Positions 1 through 6,057 of a DNA stretch of 16,110 bases are shown here, in pieces (the first letter of the stretch is position 1; each line of letters opens with the position of its first letter). Under the pieces are notes generated by a model, which saw only the letters and a program-made list of their open reading frames with translations, was not told the DNA's origin and did not search any database. This stretch comes from JBHIEE01 sp046760445 (lineage in GTDB: Bacteria > Acidobacteriota > Aminicenantia > JdFR-78): NCBI GenBank assembly GCA_046760445.1, contig JBHIEE010000064.1, forward strand, positions 1 through 16,110, read 5' to 3'. Made by a program: the position numbers and the translations under genes.

Positions 1-3
1 TGA

Positions 4-80
4 CTATCTTGTTTTTAAAATGAAATTTTACATTTTTTACCAAGTATCGGAATTTTTCAAATTCCGATACTTCAAGATAG
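4..80. repeat. Nested inverted repeat with three-way-junction geometry
   Basis: An outer stem pairs CTATCTTG (4-11) with CAAGATAG (73-80). Inside it, AAGTATCGGAAT (42-53) pairs perfectly with ATTCCGATACTT (61-72) around a 7-nt loop. A smaller hairpin TAAAAT-GAA-ATTTTA (16-30) fills the other arm. All stems are exact, so chance is unlikely. It could be the end of a mobile or repeat element, a cruciform site or a structured RNA. It lies at the window edge, so its context to the left is unknown. No open frame overlapping it looks like a real protein. Confidence 0.6.
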
Positions 81-341
81 GGAGTGGTTGAGTAAGAGCA
101 AAAAGTAGAGATTCTGTAAAATACACAATAGAGTAAGTAAGAAGTGAAGTTTTTGCTGAGTTTAAAAATAGAGTTAATTTTAAAGTCTGAAAGAACCACA
201 CACTTGACAAGAGCTCCTTTGGTATGTTAGTCTCTCTTGCACTGGAAAAAAGAGAAGAAAAAATAATTATATTATAATGAGTGAAAATCGTTTCAGCAGA
301 AATTATCATTAAGATTTTGATTAAATTACTTGAGTTCAAAA

Positions 342-1355
342 ATGATTTACATAAGAAAAATTTTAATTAGCCTAATAATTTTGGCATTAATTAAACAGCC
401 TCAATATGCAGCTCAAATTTTCAAGTACAAGCACGGAATCCCTGAGAAAGGATACTTAATTAAAGATGTTCCTTATCAAAAATGGAAAAAGAGAAATTAT
501 TGTGGCCCCGCAGTAATAGCAATGGTTTTAAATTATTGGGATAGGGGAAAAAATTATGAGCAGGATGAAATTGCTAAAGAGATATTTAATTTTAAAAAAG
601 AAATTACCTATAATTCAGATCTAGTATATTATCCCCGATTGAAAAATATGATGAGCTATTCTTTTAAAGGTAATTTGAAAATTTTAAAAGAAGTCTTAAA
701 AAAGAATATCCCTTTAATTGTTCTTAACAGACCAATTAAAGAAATAAATAAAGGACATTATCGTGTTATAATCGGTTTTGATGATAATAGGAAACAGATT
801 ATCTTTCATGATCCTTTTATTGGCAAAAAATATGCAATGAAATACGAAGTTTTTAATAAATTATGGTATTATGGAAACGATATTAACAAAAATAATTGGA
901 CATTAGCTGTTATTCCTGATGAATCCTTTTTTAATTTTCCAGAATTGAAAAACCATCCTTTAACAAACATGAATTTAGCGACAGCTTATTATAGGAAAGG
1001 AAATTACAAGAAATCATTGGAGGAATGGAACAAAGCACACAAAAAAGCGTCATTTGATCCATATCCTTTGTATAGCTTATCAATGGTCCATATTAAAATT
1101 GGGAATTATAATGAAGCTATAGAGTGGGCCCAAAAAGCAATATTATTAGATAATAAAAATGCTTTTTCCTATGATGTTCTTGGTTTGGCCTATTTTAAAT
1201 TAGGTAGATTAGAAGAAGCATTAAAAGTTTTAGGGAAAGCTATGAATCTAGATCCAAAATCAGATTTTATTAAACAACATTATTTACAAGTAAGAAATTA
1301 TTATATAGAATTGAACAAGAGAAAGAATAAATCAAAAAAGGAGGGTCAAATATGA
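342..1355 (+). CDS. Secreted C39-like cysteine peptidase with C-terminal TPR repeats
   Basis: From ATG 342 the product is 337 aa. A TTG at 330 in the same frame would add four residues, and neither start has a strong ribosome site. Residues 1-24 form a signal peptide or anchor (basic start, then ILISLIILAL, then QYAA). The next part is a papain-like C39_2-type domain: YCGPAVIAMVLNYW carries the likely nucleophile Cys54, GHYRVIIGFDD supplies His139, and HDPF supplies Asp157, giving a full Cys-His-Asp set. From about residue 207 to 308 lie three TPR units (for example NLATAYYRKGNYKKSLEEW and YDVLGLAYFKLGRLEEALKV). This domain order is that of PA2778-family cysteine peptidases. It probably acts in the periplasm, with the TPRs binding a partner. 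It overlaps the next gene by 4 nt, so the two are translationally coupled. A TATAAT-like box at 273-278 has no good -35. Substrate unknown. Confidence 0.8.
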   Translation: MIYIRKILISLIILALIKQPQYAAQIFKYKHGIPEKGYLIKDVPYQKWKKRNYCGPAVIAMVLNYWDRGKNYEQDEIAKEIFNFKKEITYNSDLVYYPRLKNMMSYSFKGNLKILKEVLKKNIPLIVLNRPIKEINKGHYRVIIGFDDNRKQIIFHDPFIGKKYAMKYEVFNKLWYYGNDINKNNWTLAVIPDESFFNFPELKNHPLTNMNLATAYYRKGNYKKSLEEWNKAHKKASFDPYPLYSLSMVHIKIGNYNEAIEWAQKAILLDNKNAFSYDVLGLAYFKLGRLEEALKVLGKAMNLDPKSDFIKQHYLQVRNYYIELNKRKNKSKKEGQI

Positions 1356-1627
1356 GAAAGGGCTCAAAAATCTTTTGGGGAATCTTTCTACTATGTATTT
1401 TATTTTCCTACTTAGGAGCTACGGAAATTCCTGCTATTCAAGAGACAGATACTGCAGTTATTTCTACCAATGTGAATTCATCGCAAGTTCAAGCAAATAT
1501 TGAATTTGATGATGTGATCACTGCTTCAGATGCGGGTGCTGGTGATTTGACTTCAAAGGATATACTACTTATTGTTACAATTATTTTTGCTGTTATAGGG
1601 CTAATAGTTATTATAGCTTTAATCTAG
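1352..1627 (+). CDS. Small protein with signal peptide and C-terminal membrane anchor
   Basis: The 91-aa product starts at ATG 1352 behind a strong GGAGG (1340-1344, spacing 7) and overlaps the stop of the peptidase gene. Residues 1-23 form a signal peptide (KIFWGIFLLCILFSYLGA). Residues 24-68 are polar and acidic, rich in Thr, Ser, Ala and Asp and without Cys. Residues 70-91 are a terminal transmembrane helix ending at Leu-Ile. I cannot assign a Pfam family with certainty. The pairing with a C39/TPR protein recalls the PA2778-PA2779 gene pair, in which the second gene also encodes a short protein with a signal peptide and a hydrophobic C-terminus. It may be a substrate, partner or anchor of the peptidase; that is inference from context. 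Confidence 0.75.
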   Translation: MRKGSKIFWGIFLLCILFSYLGATEIPAIQETDTAVISTNVNSSQVQANIEFDDVITASDAGAGDLTSKDILLIVTIIFAVIGLIVIIALI

Positions 1628-1820
1628 TAAATTATTCAAAAAAATTAACCAAAACGGGACATTCTATAATTACTCTGTGGTGCCGATTTATTAGTTCCCT
1701 TTTTTCTGCATCTTTGGCATTCGAGGGTAACAGTTCAGTTATCAGAAGGAGAAGGTAAATTTATATTTTTTAACCAACTTAGGATCTTTAAGATGGACGA
1801 GGCGTTTCAGGTAGTAACTA

Positions 1821-1888
1821 AAGTGCTTTTTCTTTTTTTGTTTTCAGCCATCCCTTTCTGTGGGCAGAGAGGAGTTCAAAAAGCACTT
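1821..1888. repeat. Inverted repeat with nested hairpin
   Basis: AAGTGCTTTTT (1821-1831) is matched exactly by AAAAAGCACTT (1878-1888). Within the 46-nt spacer, CCTTTCTG can pair with CAGAGAGG (one G-T) around a TGGG loop, giving a long hairpin with an inner stem-loop. The outcome could be a structured RNA or remnant ends of a small element. No T-run follows on the plus strand, so a simple terminator is not favoured. Confidence 0.45.
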
Positions 1889-2044
1889 CTTTTGGATTTT
1901 CATCATTCAGTCTTGCTCGCCTGTTGGTTGACTGTATATCTGGATAAGGTTCATTATCACGGAGTGATTTTCTGCACCTGGTGGTAAGTGATTAAAGAAA
2001 GGAATCTCTTGTGAAATCTATATTAGGTCTAAGCTTCCTTTCGA

Positions 2045-2060
2045 CCCCGAGCACTCGGGG
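2045..2060. repeat. GC-rich palindrome, copy 1
   Basis: CCCCGAG and CTCGGGG flank a 2-nt centre. The core CCCGAGCACTCGGG differs in one base from the core of the larger palindrome at 8546-8577. It stands out in very AT-rich DNA. ATCTATA occurs on both sides (2016-2022 and 2069-2075), which might be a target duplication but is short enough to be chance. Confidence 0.55.
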
Positions 2061-2325
2061 AAGGTTTGATCTATAGGAATGTGGGAAAAGTAAAAATCTT
2101 ATCCTGATGTTTGCATAGTCTTTTGTGCAGCGTTTCAGCCTTTTGGTTTTCGAACTCATTAAAAATCAGTTCTTTTATTCTTCTCAAAATTATCTCTTTG
2201 CCTTGGTTTTATTCCTCTGTATTCTAATTTTTCCTTAATAGACAATAAGAGCATAAAGTATGGAGTTTTTTCTATTTATTTTAAAATTAATTGAGGGTGT
2301 TTTTGAATCAAAATAAAATTAAGCT

Positions 2326-2487
2326 ATGAGTCACAATCTGTTTAAAGGAGTGAATTTACTAATATTGACAAGAATTTTTTCCAATGCTATTGTTGGCAAT
2401 ATTGATGTCATTGATCCAGAAACAGGAGAAACCTGGAAAGTTAAAGCCGGACATAATTACTACTGGAGAGAAGACTTTACTAATTAG
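2326..2487 (+). pseudogene. Short ORF, likely C-terminal remnant of a decayed gene
   Basis: ATG 2326 to TAG 2485-2487 gives 53 codons, with no clear ribosome site before the ATG. The second half reads NIDVIDPETGETWKVKAGHN followed by YYWREDFTN. This mix of Gly, Pro, Trp, Tyr and charged residues is typical of a real protein end, unlike the surrounding DNA. DPxTGE...V.aG.nYYW is a pattern I associate with C-termini of larger secreted or lipid-anchored proteins, but I cannot name a family. An in-frame stop lies just upstream (2320-2322), and no matching N-terminal coding is visible before it. It may be a fragment of a lost gene or a real small protein; I favour the fragment. Confidence 0.4.
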
Positions 2488-2564
2488 ATAGTTGGGATCA
2501 AGACCTATGGGAGGGCTGACATAGATTTTACTCTACTTAAAAAGTATTAGGGGATTTCAAAGAT

Positions 2565-3059
2565 ATGAAAGAGAAAAAGACGATTGTATTTATCCACGGA
2601 TTAGAAAGTAGTAGTCTGGGAACAAAAGCCAGAATAATCAGAAGTTATTTCCCTGAAGCAATTATCCCTGATTTTCGTGGTTCACTTAAGGAAAGGCTGA
2701 AAAACTTAAATGCTATTTTAACCAAGAAGTCCAATTTAATCATTCTCGGTTCCAGTTTCGGCGGATTAATGGCTGCAATTTTTACCTGTCAAAACCCTAA
2801 GAGAGTAAATAAACTGATTTTATTTGCACCAGCTTTGAATTTAGAAGAATTCAAACCTTTTCTCAAATGTAGATTATCTGTTCCAACCATCATTTATCAT
2901 GCTCTTCAGGATGAGGTTGTGCCTTTTAAAGAAGTAAAAAATACTGCAGAGAAGGTATTTAAAAATCTTGACTTCTGCCAGGTCGACGACGATCATCGTC
3001 TTCAGGCTACGGTAAATTTAATTAATTGGAGAGGATTAATCCTTGGAGAGATAAAATAA
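2565..3059 (+). CDS. Small alpha/beta hydrolase (YqiA-like)
   Basis: The 164-aa product is a compact alpha/beta-hydrolase. FIHGLESS (residues 9-16) is the HG oxyanion-hole loop. GSSFGG gives the nucleophile elbow with Ser64 (GxSxG). LQDEVVP provides Asp116, and DDDHRL provides His144, so the catalytic triad is complete and in order. There is no signal peptide, so it should be cytoplasmic. Size and motifs resemble the YqiA/UPF0227-type esterases, of which the E. coli member shows carboxylesterase activity; the substrate here cannot be told. The start is ATG 2565 with AGGGGA at 2549-2554, about 10 nt upstream. It seems monocistronic: the gene-poor region lies upstream, and a repeat element and a minus-strand terminator lie downstream. 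Confidence 0.85.
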   Translation: MKEKKTIVFIHGLESSSLGTKARIIRSYFPEAIIPDFRGSLKERLKNLNAILTKKSNLIILGSSFGGLMAAIFTCQNPKRVNKLILFAPALNLEEFKPFLKCRLSVPTIIYHALQDEVVPFKEVKNTAEKVFKNLDFCQVDDDHRLQATVNLINWRGLILGEIK

Positions 3060-3100
3060 GAGATATTATCGAAATCTTCAAAAAGATATTTTCTGAATAG

Positions 3101-3147
3101 GATATGAAAACCTTTACTAGGATTAGGTTTTTAAACTTGAAAAGGCC
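3101..3147 (+). repeat. Dispersed intergenic element, copy A
   Basis: This copy contains GAAAACCTTTACTAGGATTA followed by GGTTTTTAAACTTGAAAAGG. It matches two other places when those are read on the minus strand (copies B near 8511-8548 and C near 15919-15967). Each copy can form two small hairpins: AACCT...AGGTT, then TTTT(C)...GAAAA. This one begins 41 nt past the hydrolase stop. AAAACCT (3107-3113) with AGGTTTT (3125-3131) and a following T might act as a weak terminator. Confidence 0.5.
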
Positions 3148-3189
3148 CACTTAAAAAAATAGGTATTCTTAAATATTAAAATGAAATTA

Positions 3190-3224
3190 AAGCTGAGAAG
3201 GTCAGTAAAGACCTTCGTCAGCTT
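3190..3224 (-). terminator. Intrinsic terminator of the RRM protein gene
   Basis: AAGCTGA (3190-3196) plus GAAGGTC (3197-3203) pair with GACCTTC (3210-3216) and TCAGCTT (3218-3224), with one bulged G and a 6-nt loop. Read on the minus strand, the stem is followed by a T-rich tract (TTAATTTCATTTTAAT). It lies 29 nt past the RRM gene stop. It may also stop plus-strand transcripts from the hydrolase gene. Confidence 0.75.
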
Positions 3225-3252
3225 CAATGCTTAATCTTGGTTAATTAAGCGA

Positions 3253-3549
3253 TTACCATCTTCGGCCATATCCACCGCCAGAGCGGGGATTTCTGTTTTC
3301 GGTTTTAGGTCTAGCTTCATCAACAACAATAGTTCTTCCATTAAAAGAAGAGCCATTGAGAGTCTCGATAGCTTTTTTGGCTTCCTCTTCAGTAGACATT
3401 TCCACAAAGCCAAAGCCTTTTCCTCGTCCTGAGAACTTGTCAGTTATCACATTGGCCGATTCCACTTTTCCTGCCTTACTGAATAGCTCTTCCAGCTCAG
3501 TGCTGGTTGTATTGTAAGGAAGGCTTCCTACATATAGCTTCTTTGCCAT
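3253..3549 (-). CDS. Single-RRM, glycine-rich-tail RNA-binding protein
   Basis: The 98-aa product has one RNA recognition motif: RNP2 LYVGSL (residues 5-10) and RNP1 GKGFGFVEM (43-51), both with their RNA-stacking aromatics (Tyr6, Phe46, Phe48). A short Gly/Arg-rich tail follows (residues 81-98, ending GGGYGRRW). This is the bacterial Rbp type first known from cyanobacteria, whose members bind RNA and are often cold-induced. I chose the ATG at 3549 because GGAG lies 7 nt before it and the protein then begins MAKKLYVG as usual for the family; the frame stays open nine codons further to 3576 without a ribosome site. It is monocistronic, with a predicted promoter at 3681-3709, a roughly 125-nt leader and a strong terminator. 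A long structured leader is a feature of cold-responsive genes; that regulation is inference. Confidence 0.92.
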   Translation of the reverse strand: MAKKLYVGSLPYNTTSTELEELFSKAGKVESANVITDKFSGRGKGFGFVEMSTEEEAKKAIETLNGSSFNGRTIVVDEARPKTENRNPRSGGGYGRRW

Positions 3550-3637
3550 GAATAAACTCCTTTTTTCGTTTAGCAAGGAAGGGTCACGAACAGAACGCAG
3601 TCAATGCTATAACGCAAATTAAGCTGTTTTATGCAGC

Positions 3638-3675
3638 TAGCAATTTCTTTTCAAAGTGTTCGCAAGAAATTGCTA
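3638..3675 (-). promoter_or_regulatory. Leader hairpin upstream of RRM gene
   Basis: TAGCAATTTCTT (3638-3649) and AAGAAATTGCTA (3664-3675) are exact inverted copies with a 14-nt loop. A second small hairpin AGCTG...CAGCT lies at 3622-3638. The GCAATTTCT sequence recurs in the predicted -35 area (3700-3708, minus strand), so this may be an operator pair or an RNA structure in the 5' leader. Whether it acts as DNA or RNA is not visible. Confidence 0.5.
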
Positions 3676-3680
3676 ATTTA

Positions 3681-3709
3681 ACCATATATGAATTTTCGAG
3701 AAATTGCAA
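3681..3709 (-). promoter_or_regulatory. Predicted sigma70-type promoter for RRM gene
   Basis: On the minus strand, TTGCAA (3709-3704) and TATGGT (3686-3681) are separated by 17 nt. Each matches the consensus at four of six positions. Transcription would begin near 3674, at the top of the leader hairpin. Confidence 0.4.
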
Positions 3710-3722
3710 CAATAATTTTATT

Positions 3723-4481
3723 TTAATTTTTCTCTTGAATTTCTAACTTTTCTTGCCTGGTTTTGAATTTTCTTTTTAAGTAATCAACTAAAACATTTAA
3801 AGGTGAAGAAAGAATATAAATAGCCATCAATGAGAGGAGTACTATTCGAGTATAAATAGCTATTCCTGCAATTGCGACTGCCAACAATAAAATTGTTTTT
3901 AAATTCTTTTTTTGATGCACATTTATTGCTTTATAGGATTGGTACTTGAGCTTACTTATCATAAGAATTGATAACATAAGGGCTAAGAGGGCTATAAATA
4001 GGGCGCTAATTTTATTTTCAATTGGGTGGGGATTAAATATAACTAAAGCAGCTAAGCATAAACTGGCGGCAGGAATAGACAATCCTATAGAGTATTTTTT
4101 CTCCTGATAATTTGACGGGAGTACATTGAACCTTGCTAAACGTAACACGCCGGAAGTAAGAAAGATAAAGCTAAAAACCCAGCCTGTTTGACCGAGGCTC
4201 TTCAGGCCCCAGAAATGGAGGAGAAGAGAAGGTGCTACTCCAAAAGAGATAGTATCAGCTAATGAATCTAATTGCATTCCAAACTCTGTTGTGGTTTTGG
4301 TTAGCCTGGCTAATATGCCGTCCCATGCATCTAATATGCCAGCGATTATTATCCAAAGAGCAGCCAATTTATATTTTCCATTTAAAGTGTAAATTAGACT
4401 TAAGTATCCAAAAAGGATGTTACTGGTAGTAAGAAAACTGGGAAGTAAATAAATATTTAATCTTTTCCTTTTTACTTTCAC
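3723..4481 (-). CDS. pssA: CDP-diacylglycerol--serine O-phosphatidyltransferase
   Basis: The 252-aa polytopic membrane protein joins serine to CDP-diacylglycerol, releasing CMP and giving phosphatidylserine. The CDP-alcohol phosphatidyltransferase signature is complete: D51xxDG55xxAR59 followed by G68xxxD72xxxD76, with all four metal/catalytic Asp present. NILFGYLSL before the motif is typical of the type II (PssA, Bacillus/archaeal) subclass. Several hydrophobic helices follow the motif; the last 35 residues are charged and probably cytoplasmic. The start is GTG (4481-4479), overlapping the psd stop as GTGA with no ribosome site of its own, so translation is likely coupled to psd. The substrate serine is inferred from the psd neighbour and overall similarity. 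Confidence 0.93.
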   Translation of the reverse strand: MKVKRKRLNIYLLPSFLTTSNILFGYLSLIYTLNGKYKLAALWIIIAGILDAWDGILARLTKTTTEFGMQLDSLADTISFGVAPSLLLHFWGLKSLGQTGWVFSFIFLTSGVLRLARFNVLPSNYQEKKYSIGLSIPAASLCLAALVIFNPHPIENKISALFIALLALMLSILMISKLKYQSYKAINVHQKKNLKTILLLAVAIAGIAIYTRIVLLSLMAIYILSSPLNVLVDYLKRKFKTRQEKLEIQEKN

Positions 4482-5098
4482 TTTATTCGGGCGATTATGC
4501 TTTGTCCAGCTTTGACCTTTTGGTTTAATTTCACATTTAACAATACTTCTCGAGGGAGGAAAATCTCTACTCTTGAACCTAATAAAATTACTCCTATTTT
4601 TTGTCCTATCTGTACTTTTTCATTTTCTTTTACCCAGCATTTTACTCTCCTGGCAATAATCCCAGCAATTTGTTTCAATACTATTTCTATATTATTTCCT
4701 TGAATAGATATTATATTTTGTTCATTTCTTAAACTGGATTTTTCTTTAAAAGCTGGAAAGAATTCTCCTGGCTTGTGTTCTATTTTTCTTATTATCCCGC
4801 TTATAGGAGCACGATTTATATGAACATCAAAGAAGGAAAGAAAAATACTGACCACTGTAGTTGGAGCCTGGAATAAAGGATGAAAAGGGATGTTTTCTAT
4901 TTTAATAATCTTCCCGTCGGCGGGCGATATTATAAGATTTTCACTTTTTTGAATTTTACGTTTAGGATCACGGAAGAAATAAGCCAGTATTGAACTGAAG
5001 AGTAAAAAAACGATAAAGAGAATCCACCATTTTAGCCATAAAAAAATTATGACCAAAATAATAAGGATGATGATAAAAGGAATTCCTTCTTTAACCAT
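4478..5098 (-). CDS. psd: Phosphatidylserine decarboxylase proenzyme (short, archaeal-type)
   Basis: The 206-aa proenzyme turns phosphatidylserine into phosphatidylethanolamine. Two N-terminal membrane helices (about 7-40) are followed by the family landmarks FFRDP (41-45), SPADGKI (58-64) and DVHINRAP (91-98). The self-cleavage site is LGSRVEIFLP: cleavage between Gly174 and Ser175 leaves a pyruvoyl group on the small alpha chain of about 32 residues. The GSR variant (rather than GST/GSS) and the short length mark the archaeal/Bacillus-like Psd class. ATG 5098 has no good ribosome site. The gene leads a psd-pssA operon with a 4-nt overlap, the order reverse to the pathway. A promoter is predicted at 5119-5148, giving a leader of about 14 nt. 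Confidence 0.94.
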   Translation of the reverse strand: MVKEGIPFIIILIILVIIFLWLKWWILFIVFLLFSSILAYFFRDPKRKIQKSENLIISPADGKIIKIENIPFHPLFQAPTTVVSIFLSFFDVHINRAPISGIIRKIEHKPGEFFPAFKEKSSLRNEQNIISIQGNNIEIVLKQIAGIIARRVKCWVKENEKVQIGQKIGVILLGSRVEIFLPREVLLNVKLNQKVKAGQSIIARIK

Positions 5099-5118
5099 TA
5101 CTTATTTTGACTCAATTA

Positions 5119-5148
5119 ATTATTAATCTAAAACAAACACGAAGTCAA
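5119..5148 (-). promoter_or_regulatory. Predicted promoter for psd-pssA
   Basis: On the minus strand, TTGACT (5148-5143) and AATAAT (5124-5119) are 18 nt apart; each matches consensus at five of six positions. It is the best pair in the 89-bp gap between psd and the next upstream gene. Confidence 0.4.
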
Positions 5149-5187
5149 GCAGGAAGACTAAAGTAGATTTAAAAAGATTTTTCAATT

Positions 5188-5892
5188 TTATCTTTTAAAA
5201 TATGTTAAAATTTTATCCCAATAGTACTTGTAAACCAAGAAGGCACCTATCGTTCCACCCAAAATTCCTGATATTATGTCTGTTATAGCATCCATAATCA
5301 CAGTTTGGTTATAATCGTAAAACATTTTTGTGCCCAATATTGTGTCACCTGTGAATTGATAAATCTCCCATAAAATAGCAATGGCAATAGAGTACCAAAA
5401 TATTAACCAGCCAGCTTTTTTAGCCCCCATATAGATACCATTTTTGTTTTCTTTATAAATGGTAATGAAAATAACAATCATTAAACTTGCGGAAAAGGTT
5501 TCAATAAAATGAACAAACCAATCAAATTCAATTGGGATATAAAATAGGTAAATTGAGCCTGTGCTACTAAGTATCAGAATTAGTAAGGCGATTCCTTCAT
5601 AAAATTTTAAGAGATTAATATTATATTTTCTGTGTATCCAGGAAATATTTTTATAAGCAAAAAAAGGAAAATTGACTAATAAAGGAGGTAGGATACTTAA
5701 AGAAATACCCATTAACCAATCTCTTTCGTTTTTTAAAAAAATATAATAAATTCCAATTAAAAAAGAAATGAATAAAATATAATTTTTGAATTGTCCCAAA
5801 AGAGTTCTTCTGTATTCATTATATTCTTCTGTCTTTGTTATAAGAAGAGAATTAGAGTGTACTTTTTCCTTTCTTTGAAATGATTCATCCAT
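5188..5892 (-). CDS. DUF2238/YjdF-like integral membrane protein
   Basis: The 234-aa protein has a polar N-terminus (about 35 residues) and about six hydrophobic helices. The conserved pieces sit in the second half: FDWFVHF (Asp124, His128), LWEIYQFTGD (Glu176, Asp183) and DAITDIISGILGG (Asp201, Asp205), all at membrane edges. This D/H, E/D, DxxxD pattern matches the DUF2238 (YjdF) family, whose function is unknown; clustered acidic residues and His hint at metal or lipid-headgroup chemistry, which is inference. ATG 5892 has a strong AAGGAGG 6 nt upstream. It is the first gene of the minus-strand block, 89 nt before psd, and is divergent from moaA. It has its own likely promoter with a perfect TTGACA. 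Confidence 0.75.
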   Translation of the reverse strand: MDESFQRKEKVHSNSLLITKTEEYNEYRRTLLGQFKNYILFISFLIGIYYIFLKNERDWLMGISLSILPPLLVNFPFFAYKNISWIHRKYNINLLKFYEGIALLILILSSTGSIYLFYIPIEFDWFVHFIETFSASLMIVIFITIYKENKNGIYMGAKKAGWLIFWYSIAIAILWEIYQFTGDTILGTKMFYDYNQTVIMDAITDIISGILGGTIGAFLVYKYYWDKILTYFKR

Positions 5893-5909
5893 ATTTTTCC
5901 TCCTTTTTT

Positions 5910-5937
5910 ATTATCTGATGAAAAAATATTATGTCAA
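5910..5937 (-). promoter_or_regulatory. Predicted promoter for the DUF2238-like gene
   Basis: On the minus strand, TTGACA (5937-5932) and GATAAT (5915-5910) are 16 nt apart. The predicted start site would fall very near the GGAGG, leaving a leader of only a dozen nucleotides. A short inverted repeat, CTCTG-GTAAA-CAGAG, lies just upstream, near 5948-5962, between the divergent promoters and could be an operator. Confidence 0.4.
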
Positions 5938-5994
5938 GGATAAAAACTCTCTGGTAAACAGAGTGCCTTTCTATGATAAGCGAGAAATAATATT

Positions 5995-6023
5995 TTGCAC
6001 CCTCAATAAATATGGTATATATT
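5995..6023 (+). promoter_or_regulatory. Predicted promoter for moaA-moaC/mogA
   Basis: TTGCAC (5995-6000) and TATATT (6018-6023) are separated by exactly 17 nt. The start would be near 6030, giving a leader under 30 nt. That is too short for a molybdenum-cofactor riboswitch, and I see no sign of one. Confidence 0.4.
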
Positions 6024-6057
6024 ATTAATCTAACAAATTAAAAAGCAGGAGTAAAAG

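Larger units (their letters stand above)
1628..2564. other. Gene-poor 937-bp region with inverted repeats and remnants
   Basis: No convincing gene of normal length fits here on either strand. A 64-codon open frame at 1793-1987 lacks a ribosome site and family resemblance, and is interrupted in meaning by an inverted repeat. What can be seen: an 11-bp inverted repeat at 1821-1888, a GC-rich palindrome at 2045-2060 and a short protein-like remnant at 2326-2487. I looked for tmRNA, RNase P, SRP RNA and tRNA signatures and saw none. The region looks like decayed DNA that has collected small repeats, or it may hold an unrecognised structured RNA. Confidence 0.5.

Noticed and set aside
37..339. 100-codon open frame on the minus strand overlapping the peptidase start
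   Set aside because: Hydrophobic, low-complexity translation without a family match or ribosome site, and it runs through the inverted repeat at 42-72.
1793..1987. 64-codon frame on the plus strand
   Set aside because: No ribosome site, no recognisable motif, and most of it is the 1821-1888 hairpin; Trp/Cys/His-rich end looks like random translation.
1628..2325. tRNA, tmRNA, RNase P or SRP RNA gene in the gene-poor region
   Set aside because: Searched by eye for T-loop, tag-peptide and conserved P-RNA/SRP motifs on both strands; none found.
3231..3413. 60-codon minus-strand frame inside the RRM gene
   Set aside because: Shadow of the RRM gene in another frame; the RRM frame has clear RNP1/RNP2 motifs.
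5893..6057. Molybdenum-cofactor riboswitch before moaA
   Set aside because: The predicted moaA leader is under 30 nt and no multi-stem structure is evident; only a 5-bp inverted repeat is seen.
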